The notes below the pieces were generated by a model. It made no database searches, was not told the DNA's origin, and saw only the letters and a program-made list of their open reading frames with translations. A stretch of DNA of 64,000 bases from Albimonas marina. Its GTDB lineage: Bacteria; Pseudomonadota; Alphaproteobacteria; Rhodobacterales; Rhodobacteraceae. The stretch is taken from contig NZ_JARHUC010000009.1 in NCBI RefSeq assembly GCF_029223255.1, positions 248,001 through 312,000 of the forward strand, read 5' to 3'. A program made the position numbers and the translations under genes. Shown one piece after another: positions 43,208 through 52,069 of this stretch (positions are counted from its first letter, which is position 1; the number at the start of each line of letters is the position of its first letter).

Positions 43208-43239
43208 TGGCGTCATAGACCGGGGGGATAGGGGCCGCC

Positions 43240-46200
43240 ATGACACCGCTCCAACCGACGGGAGGCGTCTCGGCGCGCGTCGCCGAAGCCATCGTCCGAC
43301 TGCGCGCCCTGTGGCTGGCGATGACCGTCGCGCTGATCGGACTGTCGGTGGCGCAGATCGGCGGGATCGTGCCGCTGAACGCGGATGCGCGGATCTTCTT
43401 CGCGCAGGAGAACCCCGACCGGCAGGCGCTGGACGAGTTCGAGGCGACCTTCAACAAGAACGACACGATGATCGTCGCCGTCGCCCCGAAGGACGGCGAG
43501 GTCTTCACGCCCGAGACGCTCGCCGCGGTGGGCGAGCTGACCGAGCGGGCCTGGTATCTGCCCTTCGTGCGCCGGGTCGATTCCATCACCAACTTCCAGC
43601 ACACCTACGCCGACGGCGACGACGGGCTGGTGGTGCGCGACCTGGTCCCCGACCCCGCCTCGGTCACGCCCGAGGAAGCCGCCGAGGCGAAGGCCATCGC
43701 GCTCGACCGCCCGGAGCTGATCGGCACCGGCTTCCTGCCCGCCGACGGCACGGCGGCGACCGGCGTGCAGATCGCCTTCTCGCTGCCCGGCGTCGACCAG
43801 GAGGTCGAGATCCCCGAGGTCGTCGGCGAATACGAGGCCCTGCGCGCCGAGATCGAGGCCGCGCACCCGGGCGTCGAGCTCCGAGCCGCCGGCATCATCC
43901 TGACCAACAACCAGTTCAACGTGGCGGGGCAGGAGGACGGGCAGACGCTGTTCGGCCCGATGTTCCTGCTGATCCTGCTGATCGTGGGGCTGGCGATCCG
44001 CTCGATCCTCGCCAGCCTCGCGGTGCTGCTGATGATCATCCTCTCGGCGCTGGCGGGGCTGGGGGCGGCGGGATGGCTGGGCTATCAGCTCAACCTGATC
44101 ACGGTGCTCTCGCCCCTCTACATCATGACGCTGGTGGTGGCCTCGGCGGTGCATGTGCTGTCGGCCTGCCGCCAGGCGATGCTGGACACCGACGACCGCA
44201 AGGAATGGGCGCGCCGCACGCTGACCGACCACATGGGCGCCATCGTGCTGGCCAGCGTGACCACGGCGCTGGGCTTCCTGTGCCTGAACTTCTCGATCTC
44301 GCCGCCCTTCCGGCAGCTGGGCAACATCGTCGCCGTGGGGGTGCTGGCGGGGATGCTCTACACCCTGACCCTGCTGCCGGCGCTGATCACCTACCTGCCG
44401 ATCCGCCGCTCGACCACGCGCCCCGCCGCGCAGGCGCTGACCGGGCGCATCGCCGAGTTCGTCATCGCCAACAGCCGCGCGGTCCTGCTGGGGGGCATGG
44501 CCTGCGCGGTGGCGCTGCTGGCCGGCTTCAGCCAGCTCAAGCTCGAGGACGACTTCCCCCGCTATTTCGACGAGCGCTACGCCTTCCGCCAGAACACCGA
44601 CTTCGTCGAGGACAACCTGACCGGCGTGAACGTGCTGAACTGGCCGCTGCCCGCGGGCGAGCCGGGGGGCGTCAACGACCCGGCCTTCCTGGCCGAGGTC
44701 TCGGCCTTCGTCGACTGGCTGCGCGCGCAGCCGGAGGCGACGACCGTCACCTCGCTGACCGACACGATCAAGCGCCTGAACATGAACATGCACGGCGACG
44801 ATCGCGACTTCCTCCGCCTGCCGACCGAGGCCGAGGCGGCGGCGCAGTACCTGCTGCTCTACGAGCTCTCCCTCGGCTACGGCATGGACCTGACCGACCA
44901 GGTCGACATCCAGCGCGAGATCCTGCGCGTCGGCGTGCCCATGGCCCGCACCTCCACCGCCGAGATGCGCGAGCTGTCGCTGCGCGCCGGCGACTGGCTG
45001 CGCGAGAACGCGCCCATCGCCCAGGCGGCCTGGGAGGCGAAATATCCCGACGTGCCGATGATCACCCCCACGGGCATCGACTACGTCTTCAGCCTGATCT
45101 CCTACCGCGACGTGCGCGCGATGCTGGTCGGCTCGCTGGTGGCGCTGGTGGGGATCTCGGGCCTGATCATGCTGGCGCTGCGCGACCTGAAGATCGGCGC
45201 GCTGAGCCTGGTCCCCAACGTCGCCCCCGCGCTGATGGGCTTCGGCGCCTGGGGCTGGCTGGTCGGCGAGGTGACGCTGGCGATCTCGGTGGTGCTGGCG
45301 GCCACGCTGGGCGTCGTCGTCGACGACACCGTGCACTTCCTGTCCAAGTATTCCGCCGCCCGCCGCGCCGGCGCCTCGGCCGAGGACGCGGTCCGCCAGG
45401 CCTTCGCCAAGGTCGGCATGGCGATGATCGTCACCACGCTCAGCCTCGTCGCGGGCTTCGGCATCCTCGCCCAGTCCGGCTTCGCGGTGAACGGCGAGAT
45501 GGCCGAGCTGACCGCCATCACCATCTCCATCGCGCTCGTCGCGGACCTGCTGATCATGCCCGCCCTCCTGATCCGGCTCGACAAGAGGAGACCCTCCGTG
45601 TCCAAGGTCGCCGCCGCCGCCGGGGTTCTCGCCCTGGCCGTCGCCCTGCTCGTCCCCCCCGGCGCGCACGCCCAGTCCGCGCAGGAGAAAGGCCTCGCCA
45701 TCGCGCAGGAGGCCAAGGACCGCGACCGCGGCTGGGGCGACTTCTCGGTCGAGGGGGAGATGGTCCTGCGCGACAAGGGCGGCGCCGAGAGCCGCCGGGT
45801 GTTCGAGTCCCTCAACGTCGAGCGTCCCGACCCGTCCGTCGGCGATCTCGCGATCATCGTCTTCTCCCGGCCCCGCGACATCCGCGGCACCGCCCTGCTG
45901 ACGCATGCCAACATCGAGCCGCAGGACGACGACCAGTGGCTCTATCTGCCCGCGGTGAAGCGCGAGAAGCGGATCTCGTCCTCCAACCGCACCGGCAAGT
46001 TCGTCTCATCGGAATTCTCCTACGAGGACCTGACCAGCCAGGAGGTGCCCGACTACACCTACGAATGGCTGCGCGACGAGCCGTGCCCGAACGCGCCCTC
46101 GCTGACCTGCCACGTCGTCGACAGCTTTCCCAGGAATGCCGCGTCGGGCTACTCGCGCCGCACGGTCTGGCTGGACGCGCAGCACTTCCGCTTCCAGCAG

Positions 46201-46416
46201 GTCGCCTTCCACAACCGCCGCGGCGCGCTGGAGAAGACGCTGACCTTCTCCGGCTACCAGCAATACCTGGGCCGGTACTGGCGGCCCGACCTGATGCGCA
46301 TGGTCAATCACCAGACCGGGAAGGAGACCGACCTGATCTGGTCGAACTATCGGTTCCGCTCCGGCCTTCGCGAAGACGACTTCAGTGCCCAGCGTCTCAA
46401 GACCTTTTCGCGCTGA
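43240..46416 (+). CDS. RND/MMPL-family exporter fused to a LolA-like periplasmic domain
   Basis: 1058 residues. Residues 1-786 are an RND/MMPL permease with two repeats of one plus five helices and two periplasmic loops; VVVDDTVHFLSKYSA is the charged helix-10 proton-relay motif. From residue 787 the chain continues without a stop into VSKVAAAAGVLALAVALLVPPGAHAQ, a perfect signal-peptide-like helix, then a 240-residue outer-membrane-lipoprotein-sorting (LolA-like) domain (PRDIRGTALLTHA, DQWLYLPAVKREKRISSSNRTGKFV). A GTG at 45598 preceded by AGGAG seven bases away would permit separate translation of the second part. It likely moves a lipid or hydrophobic product out of the inner membrane; paired with the outer-membrane protein downstream. 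Confidence 0.85.
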   Translation: MTPLQPTGGVSARVAEAIVRLRALWLAMTVALIGLSVAQIGGIVPLNADARIFFAQENPDRQALDEFEATFNKNDTMIVAVAPKDGEVFTPETLAAVGELTERAWYLPFVRRVDSITNFQHTYADGDDGLVVRDLVPDPASVTPEEAAEAKAIALDRPELIGTGFLPADGTAATGVQIAFSLPGVDQEVEIPEVVGEYEALRAEIEAAHPGVELRAAGIILTNNQFNVAGQEDGQTLFGPMFLLILLIVGLAIRSILASLAVLLMIILSALAGLGAAGWLGYQLNLITVLSPLYIMTLVVASAVHVLSACRQAMLDTDDRKEWARRTLTDHMGAIVLASVTTALGFLCLNFSISPPFRQLGNIVAVGVLAGMLYTLTLLPALITYLPIRRSTTRPAAQALTGRIAEFVIANSRAVLLGGMACAVALLAGFSQLKLEDDFPRYFDERYAFRQNTDFVEDNLTGVNVLNWPLPAGEPGGVNDPAFLAEVSAFVDWLRAQPEATTVTSLTDTIKRLNMNMHGDDRDFLRLPTEAEAAAQYLLLYELSLGYGMDLTDQVDIQREILRVGVPMARTSTAEMRELSLRAGDWLRENAPIAQAAWEAKYPDVPMITPTGIDYVFSLISYRDVRAMLVGSLVALVGISGLIMLALRDLKIGALSLVPNVAPALMGFGAWGWLVGEVTLAISVVLAATLGVVVDDTVHFLSKYSAARRAGASAEDAVRQAFAKVGMAMIVTTLSLVAGFGILAQSGFAVNGEMAELTAITISIALVADLLIMPALLIRLDKRRPSVSKVAAAAGVLALAVALLVPPGAHAQSAQEKGLAIAQEAKDRDRGWGDFSVEGEMVLRDKGGAESRRVFESLNVERPDPSVGDLAIIVFSRPRDIRGTALLTHANIEPQDDDQWLYLPAVKREKRISSSNRTGKFVSSEFSYEDLTSQEVPDYTYEWLRDEPCPNAPSLTCHVVDSFPRNAASGYSRRTVWLDAQHFRFQQVAFHNRRGALEKTLTFSGYQQYLGRYWRPDLMRMVNHQTGKETDLIWSNYRFRSGLREDDFSAQRLKTFSR

Positions 46417-47635
46417 GCGGACGGCCGCCGCGCTGGCGGCGCTGCTGCTGGCCGCCGGGCCCGCGTCGGCCGAGGGCCTCGCGCCCGAAGCCTACGACCT
46501 CTTCGGCGAGATCGAGCTGGAGGGGACCGGCTTCCTGCAATCCCCGCAGTTCGCCGGCCAGCGGCGAGACGACGTCTCGGTCGCCGGCAAGGCGACCTTC
46601 CTCGCCGAATGGGCGGGCGGCGACGCCGTGCTGCGCATCACGCCCTTCGCCCGACTCGACGCCGCCGACGACCGCCGCACCCATGTCGACCTGCGCGAGG
46701 CGAAGCTCGACCTCTACCGCGACGACTGGAGCTTCCGCATCGGGATCGACACGGTGTTCTGGGCCAAGACCGAGGCGGTGCACCTCGTCGACATCGTCGC
46801 CCAGGACGACCGGATCGAGGACATCGACAACGAGACCCGCCTCGGCCAGCCGATGCTCCGCGTGGGGTGGCTGAGCGAGCTGGGCGAGCTGTCGCTGTTC
46901 TACCTGCCGTACTTCCGCGAGCGTCCGACGCCCGGCCGCACGGGCCGCCTGCGCCTGAACCCGCCCGTGGCGGACGCGCGCCCCGTCTACGACACCGGCG
47001 CCGAGGAATGGACCCCCAGCTTCGCCGCCCGCTTCGCGGGCGTGGCGGGCGACGTGGACTTCGGCCTCTCGGCCTTCCACGGCCTCGGCCGGGAGCCCGC
47101 CCTGTTCCTCGACCCCGGCGGCGCCCTGCGCCCGTTCTACGAGCGCATCACCCAGGTCGGCCTCGACCTGCAGTACACCTCCGACGCGACGCTGTGGAAG
47201 TTCGAGGGGATCCACCGCTCCGGCCAGCGCAACCTGTCCTTCGTCGAGGAGAGCTACCTCGCCGCCACCGGCGGCGTCGAGCACACGCTCTACGGCGTGC
47301 TCGACACGCCCGGCGACCTCGGCCTGATCGCCGAATACGCCTGGGACCAGCGCGGCGAGGACGCGCTGACGCCCTGGCAGAACGACCTGTTCCTGGGCGC
47401 GCGCCTGGCGCTGAACGACGTCTCCGACACCTCCGCCCTGATCCTCGGCTCGGTGGACCTGGGCGACGGCGCGGTCGGCGTGCGCCTGGAGTTCGAGCGC
47501 CGCATCGCCCCCAACCTCAGCCTCGGCCTCGAAGCCCAGGCCTTCCTCGGCTTCGACCAGAGCGCCCCCTTCGACGCCTTCGCCGACGACAGCTATCTCC
47601 GCGTCCGACTGACCCGGTTCTTCGGGCTGAAGTGA
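46385..47635 (+). CDS. Outer-membrane beta-barrel protein linked to the RND exporter
   Basis: 416 residues. Signal peptide (TAAALAALLLAAGPASAEG), then alternating amphipathic strands throughout (WSFRIGIDTVFWAKTEAVHLVD, GDVDFGLSAFHGLGREPALFLD) ending in SYLRVRLTRFFGLK. The layout resembles DUF1302-like outer-membrane proteins that accompany MMPL/LolA-type exporters. Start is a GTG at 46385, inside the last 32 bases of the upstream gene; no later in-frame start keeps the signal peptide. It probably forms the outer-membrane exit or receptor for the exported compound. Confidence 0.75.
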   Translation: MPSVSRPFRAERTAAALAALLLAAGPASAEGLAPEAYDLFGEIELEGTGFLQSPQFAGQRRDDVSVAGKATFLAEWAGGDAVLRITPFARLDAADDRRTHVDLREAKLDLYRDDWSFRIGIDTVFWAKTEAVHLVDIVAQDDRIEDIDNETRLGQPMLRVGWLSELGELSLFYLPYFRERPTPGRTGRLRLNPPVADARPVYDTGAEEWTPSFAARFAGVAGDVDFGLSAFHGLGREPALFLDPGGALRPFYERITQVGLDLQYTSDATLWKFEGIHRSGQRNLSFVEESYLAATGGVEHTLYGVLDTPGDLGLIAEYAWDQRGEDALTPWQNDLFLGARLALNDVSDTSALILGSVDLGDGAVGVRLEFERRIAPNLSLGLEAQAFLGFDQSAPFDAFADDSYLRVRLTRFFGLK

Positions 47636-47890
47636 GCGCGGAGGACGGGCGACGGCGGACGGGAAAAGCCTTCTCGACCGGGATCCGGCCCCAGACCTGC
47701 CGAAGCCGAGGGCTCGTGCCGGGGCGCCGCATCGTCGTCAGGCGATCGCCCGGACCGGCTGCGCGCAGGCGCCTCGGGGGCGCGCCGCGCGGCCGCATCG
47801 TCGACGCTCGCCATCACGCCTGCGCGCCGTATTCTGGCCGACGCGCCCGGCCGACCGCCGTTCCCCTCGCCCCATCCGGAGACCGTCCCC

Positions 47891-48655
47891 ATGCAGATCC
47901 CCCGCAGACTGGAAGGCCGCGCGGCCATCGTCACCGGCGCCGCCGGCGGCATCGGCGCCGCGACCGCCGCCCGCCTCGTCGCCGAGGGCGCGCAGGTGCT
48001 GATCGCCGACCGCCAGGACCACGTGGCCGAGACGGCGGCGCGGATCGGCGCCACGCCCATGCTCCTGGACGTCACCGACGCGGACGCGGGACCGCGCCTG
48101 GCGCAGGCCGCGCTGGACGCCTTCGGGCGCATCGACATCCTGTTCAACAACGCCGGGATCGGCGGCTCGAAGCGGCTGGAGGACTCGGACGACGCGCATC
48201 TGGAGCGGTTCCTTGCGGTCAACCTGCTGGCGGTGATGCGGGTGACGCGGGACGTGCTCCCGCACCTGACGCGGCCGGGCGGGGCGATCATTTCGACCTC
48301 GTCGTCGCTCGCCTTCGTGGGCTACCCGGGGACGGCGGCCTATGCGCCGACCAAGGCCGCGGTGCGCCAGATGACCAACCAGCTGGCCGCCGAGCTGGGC
48401 CCCGAGGGGATCCGGGTCAACGCGGTGGCGCCGGGGTGCATCGAGACGCCGATGACCTCGAAGAACGTGCATGAGAACCCGCTCTACCAGCGCAACTTCA
48501 TCGCGAACACGCCGCTGCGCCGCTACGGCGCCCCCGAGGAGATCGCCTCGGTGGTGGCCTTCCTCGCCTCCGACGACGCCAGCTTCGTGACCGGTCAGAC
48601 GATCGTCGTGGACGGCGGCTGGGTCGGGGGGCGCAACCTGCCGCTGGACGGTTGA
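47891..48655 (+). CDS. Short-chain dehydrogenase/reductase (SDR)
   Basis: 254 residues, classical SDR. Cofactor loop IVTGAAGGIGAATAARL, LFNNAGIGG (NNAG motif), catalytic Ser in STSSSLAFVGYPGT, and Tyr-x-x-x-Lys in AAYAPTKAAV; C-terminal TGQTIVVDGGW. Asp after the second strand (LIADRQDH) suggests NAD rather than NADP preference. It reduces a ketone or oxidises an alcohol; substrate unknown. It lies 255 bases downstream of the barrel gene, so membership in the lipid module is possible but not implied by spacing. Confidence 0.92.
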   Translation: MQIPRRLEGRAAIVTGAAGGIGAATAARLVAEGAQVLIADRQDHVAETAARIGATPMLLDVTDADAGPRLAQAALDAFGRIDILFNNAGIGGSKRLEDSDDAHLERFLAVNLLAVMRVTRDVLPHLTRPGGAIISTSSSLAFVGYPGTAAYAPTKAAVRQMTNQLAAELGPEGIRVNAVAPGCIETPMTSKNVHENPLYQRNFIANTPLRRYGAPEEIASVVAFLASDDASFVTGQTIVVDGGWVGGRNLPLDG

Positions 48656-49029
48656 ACCCGGAGCGGAGGCCGGGACGGAGGCGGCTTGCAGGGCCGTGAT
48701 CGGTCGAGGCGGCCGGGCCTGCAGCGTCCCCGGCGCATCGACCGAGCGCATTCTCTCGCGTCATGCCGCCGTCTGCCGCCGCCTCGCCGATGCGACGCCG
48801 CTCCCGCCGGCTCCGCGGAGATCGGGCGTCGATCCGCATCGAAGGGGCCCGGTCGGTGCCGCCGGCCTCGATGTCCAGGGCGGGAAGACGCCCCGCCCGG
48901 GCGGGCGCATCCGCCTCGATCCGCACGGGGAAGTCATGGGCGGCTTCATCCTGCGGTGCGGGCCTGCTATGCTTACGCAAGGTCCGCCCAAGCAAGCGCT
49001 CACGAAACAAGTTCCGGAGCCTATCCGCA
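48656..49029. other. 374-base gap after the SDR gene
   Basis: No gene supported. Open frames on both strands here are arginine/proline-rich and have no ribosome site. The last 70 bases are less GC-rich (ATGCTTACGCAAGG, GAAACAAGTTCC) and probably hold the promoter of the small secreted protein. Confidence 0.45.
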
Positions 49030-49290
49030 GTGAGAATCTCAGGCATCGCCATGGCCGTCTCGGCCCTTGGCATCTTCGCCGCGGCGGCGGCGCCGTGGTC
49101 GGCGGTCCCGACGGCCGAGCCCGCCGCGCCCGCGTCGCGCTCGACCCTGGAGTCGGACGGCGGGGTCCTGCGGCTCGCGCAGACCTACAGTTCCAAGTGC
49201 GTGACGCCGACGACGATCTGCTTCGTCAACCCCGCGCCGGTGGGCAATCCCTGCTCCTGCGGCGCCTCCCAGGGGCGCATCCAGCGCTGA
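49030..49290 (+). CDS. Small secreted cysteine protein (86 aa)
   Basis: A GTG start gives an N-terminal hydrophobic signal (ISGIAMAVSALGIFAAAAAPWSA) followed by a short mature part with four cysteines (57, 64, 75, 77) in SSKCVTPTTICFVNPAPVGNPCSCG. The PVGxPCSC ending recurs in small alphaproteobacterial exported proteins of unknown function. CGGAG lies ten bases upstream; an ATG at 49051 is a weaker alternative because it would shorten the signal peptide. Convergent with the large orphan gene, 24 bases apart. Confidence 0.68.
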   Translation: MRISGIAMAVSALGIFAAAAAPWSAVPTAEPAAPASRSTLESDGGVLRLAQTYSSKCVTPTTICFVNPAPVGNPCSCGASQGRIQR

Positions 49291-49314
49291 GGCCGAGGGC
49301 CGGGGCGCAGCGCG

Positions 49315-51828
49315 TCAGCGCTCCGGCGCGTCCTCTTCGCAGCGCCGGTCGACCCCCTCCGGCATGAGCACCCGGATCTCCTTGGCGGAGGTCGCCGACC
49401 CTTCGCTCGTCCAGACCCGCAGGATGCGCTGTTCGCCGCCGTCGTCGGCCCGACGGCCGGGCGGGGCGACGGGACCGAATTCCGCGACGATGCCGTCCAT
49501 GTTCGGCAGCACGCGGATGCGCGAGGCGGTCTGCCCCCCCAGCGTCACCGCCGTGCTGCGCCAGAGGCGCGTGCCGGGGATGAGGATCGCGGCCGGCTGG
49601 CAGGCCTCCAGCACCATCGCGCCGTGCGGCGGATCCATGAAATCGTCCAGGATGATCGGCCGGCGCTGCACGTCGAGCGCGCCGCCCCAGATCACGATGT
49701 CCAGCGCCTCGAAATCGGGCGGCAGCGGCACCCGCACCGGGTAGGTGGACACGTCGATCGTCTCGCGCGAGTCGTCGTCCAGCCAGCCGGTCGTCACCTC
49801 GAAGTTCACCTCGTCCGCCCAGGCGGGGACCGAGATCAGGGCCATCTGGGTGCGCTGCACGGGATCGCCGCCGTCGGGCGGGGCGATCACCCAGCCGAAC
49901 TCGATCGCCTTGCCGTCGCCGTCGCCCTTGCCTTCCTCCTCGATGCGGCTGTCGCCGAAGCCGACGAGGACCGCGCTCGCATCCGCGGCCTGCTCGTCCG
50001 ACGCGCGGCCCAGGCCCAGCCAGCCGCCGAGCCCGGCCCGCGCCTCGAGCTTGCGCCGCAGGAGCACGCCTTCCGCGTCGCTCTTGGGGAAGATCGCGTA
50101 GGAGTAGGCGTCCTGCTTGGCGAGCTGCTCGATCAGGTTGAAGAGACCGCCGTTGACCGTATAGGCCTCCACCGCCCGGCCGGCGGGACAGCCGGCGAGA
50201 TCGAATTGCGGCTCCTGGCAGAACTTGTGGGTCTCGTCGCGCGCGCGGGCCTCGGCCAGGTAGGCGGCCGGGAAGTTGAAGCGGGGGACGAGGGCCGCGT
50301 ATTCGTCCAGCGAGTTCAGCTGACCGTCGTAGCTGACCGCGACGAAGGCGTCGTCCCAGCTCCGCCCCTCGCCGACGTCGGCCTGCATCGCCGAGGCCGT
50401 GCGGACCGGGTAGTAGTAGGGCCGCGCCCAGTCGGGGAACTCGCCGGTCTCGTCGGCCGCGATCATGTAGAGCGTGTCCTGCGCCTTGCGCACCAGGAAC
50501 TGCGGACGCGGTCCGCAATCGGTCAGCACCTCCTTGCGCACCAGGTCGAAGAAGCGCCGCCAGGGTTCGGGTTCGCGCAGGTCCAGCTCGTCCGTCTGCA
50601 GCATGCGCGGGTCGCGCAGCGGCTCGCTCTCGTCGATGCTGGCCTGGATCACGTCGGTCGGGATCGAGAGCACGGTCTGCAGGGCGCGCACCGTGACGTC
50701 GTCCACCAGCGAGCGGTCGCGGGTCAGCAGCAGGCGCCCGATCGCGACATGCGAGCGCTCGACGAGCCGCTCCAGCTGCTCGACCTCCGCCCGCGCGTCG
50801 TCGGCGGCCTTGCGCGCCTGCGCCAGCGGATCGACGGGCGCGGCGGCGAGCGGATCCGCCGGGCGCGCGTGCGGGGCCGCGCCGCCGCCCTGGCGCTGCG
50901 CCTCGAGCTCCAGCGTCAGGAGCTCCTCGTCGGCCTTCTCCGCGGTCTCGCGGGCGCCGCGCAGCCTGGCTTCCTGCACCCGCAGGCTGTCGCGATGGAC
51001 GGCGATCTCCTTGCCGATCGCGCCTGCGGGGGCCCAGCTGTCCTTCGACGGGCAGCCCGGCGCGTTCAGCGCGTAGTAGCCGGCGATGAAGTTGTTCAGC
51101 CGGATCTCGATGTTCGCCAGCCAGTTGGCGTAGTGCTCGTCATAGGCCGCCAGCCGCGTCCGGTCCGGCCCCGACGTCTGCAGCGCCGCCGACAGGTGCG
51201 GCGCCAGCCCCGGCACGGCCGAGGACGGGTCGCCCGGCGCGAAGAACCGCTCGATCGACACGTGGACGCGGACGAAGGCCCGGTCGACGGTGTTGGCGCC
51301 GGGCAGGACCGTGGTGTCGAACTTGAACCCGTACATCGTGTTGCCCAGCAGGTCGTGCCGGTCGTCGAGCATGTTCTCGAGGATCATCTGCCGGATGCGG
51401 TCGCGCACGCCCGAGATGATCGTGAACTTGTCGGAGAAGTCGAGCTCGCGCAGCGAGACCTCGCCGGCCGGGGCGGGGCCTCCGGCCGCGGCGCCCTGGG
51501 CCTGCGCGGGGGCGCGCGCGTCCATGGTCAGCGACTCCCCGATCATCCGCGCGATCAGGGTGGGATCGAGGTCGAGCGCCTGGAGCTGGTTGCGCAGCCA
51601 GTGGTCCTGGTCGTAGCGGTCGTTCACCAGACGCTCGCGCGTGTAGACCTCGGGGCTGTCGACATAGATGGCGCCGTAGGTCTTGAACGGCCAGACCGCG
51701 GGCCGCCAGGAGCCCAGCGCGACGAGCGCGACGACGACAAGGGCGAGCCAGCCTGCGACGGAGCCCCACCGGATCCCGGCCAGGCGGGCGCCGAGGGGGG
51801 GCGGCCTGTCTTCGCCCGGATCGGTCAT
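49315..51828 (-). CDS. Large membrane-anchored protein of unknown family (837 aa)
   Basis: 837 residues with one N-terminal membrane helix (VAGWLALVVVALVALGSW, 25-42) and the rest probably periplasmic. Residues about 280-365 form a charged helical/coiled-coil region (LRVQEARLRGARETAEKADEELLTLELEA, AEVEQLERLVERSHVAIGRLL) interrupted by an Ala/Pro linker. The C-terminal half is mixed: YMIAADETGEFPDWARPYYYPV, GGLFNLIEQLAKQDAYSYAIFPKS, and a beta-rich end (PVRVPLPPDFEALDIVIWGGALD). I recognise no domain or catalytic motif. It is four bases downstream of a tiny secreted Cys protein on the same strand, so the two are one transcript. Full-length and intact; function unknown. Confidence 0.8.
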   Translation of the reverse strand: MTDPGEDRPPPLGARLAGIRWGSVAGWLALVVVALVALGSWRPAVWPFKTYGAIYVDSPEVYTRERLVNDRYDQDHWLRNQLQALDLDPTLIARMIGESLTMDARAPAQAQGAAAGGPAPAGEVSLRELDFSDKFTIISGVRDRIRQMILENMLDDRHDLLGNTMYGFKFDTTVLPGANTVDRAFVRVHVSIERFFAPGDPSSAVPGLAPHLSAALQTSGPDRTRLAAYDEHYANWLANIEIRLNNFIAGYYALNAPGCPSKDSWAPAGAIGKEIAVHRDSLRVQEARLRGARETAEKADEELLTLELEAQRQGGGAAPHARPADPLAAAPVDPLAQARKAADDARAEVEQLERLVERSHVAIGRLLLTRDRSLVDDVTVRALQTVLSIPTDVIQASIDESEPLRDPRMLQTDELDLREPEPWRRFFDLVRKEVLTDCGPRPQFLVRKAQDTLYMIAADETGEFPDWARPYYYPVRTASAMQADVGEGRSWDDAFVAVSYDGQLNSLDEYAALVPRFNFPAAYLAEARARDETHKFCQEPQFDLAGCPAGRAVEAYTVNGGLFNLIEQLAKQDAYSYAIFPKSDAEGVLLRRKLEARAGLGGWLGLGRASDEQAADASAVLVGFGDSRIEEEGKGDGDGKAIEFGWVIAPPDGGDPVQRTQMALISVPAWADEVNFEVTTGWLDDDSRETIDVSTYPVRVPLPPDFEALDIVIWGGALDVQRRPIILDDFMDPPHGAMVLEACQPAAILIPGTRLWRSTAVTLGGQTASRIRVLPNMDGIVAEFGPVAPPGRRADDGGEQRILRVWTSEGSATSAKEIRVLMPEGVDRRCEEDAPER

Positions 51829-51832
51829 GCGC

Positions 51833-52069
51833 TCAGACGCAGCTTTGCGGTTCGATGGTGCGGGGCTTGCCGCCGCCGGTGCAGATCCGGACCCGCTGGC
51901 GGCCGCTGGTGCAGGTGGCCGTGCTCACGACGCGGACCTTGATCGAGCAGTCCCGGGGCGCGGGGGCGGGTTCGGCCTCCTGCTTGCCGCCGCCCTTGCC
52001 CTGCGCGACGGCCTCGCCGACCGGCACGGCGGCGAAGAGAAGCGCTGCGACAAACGCGAAACGAAGCAT
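51833..52069 (-). CDS. Small secreted four-cysteine protein (78 aa)
   Basis: Signal peptide (MLRFAFVAALLFAAVPVGEAVAQ) followed by a Lys/Pro-rich spacer and a compact core with Cys41, 53, 63 and 77 (DCSIKVRVVSTATCTSG, RICTGGGKPRTIEPQSC), likely two disulfides. No known family. First gene of a two-gene unit with the large membrane-anchored protein, separated by four bases. Possibly a periplasmic partner of that protein. Confidence 0.72.
   Translation of the reverse strand: MLRFAFVAALLFAAVPVGEAVAQGKGGGKQEAEPAPAPRDCSIKVRVVSTATCTSGRQRVRICTGGGKPRTIEPQSCV

Noticed and set aside
48763-49029. N-terminal extension of the 86-residue secreted protein
   Set aside because: The extra residues are Arg/Pro-rich and would bury the signal peptide; GTG 49030 has an acceptable ribosome site.
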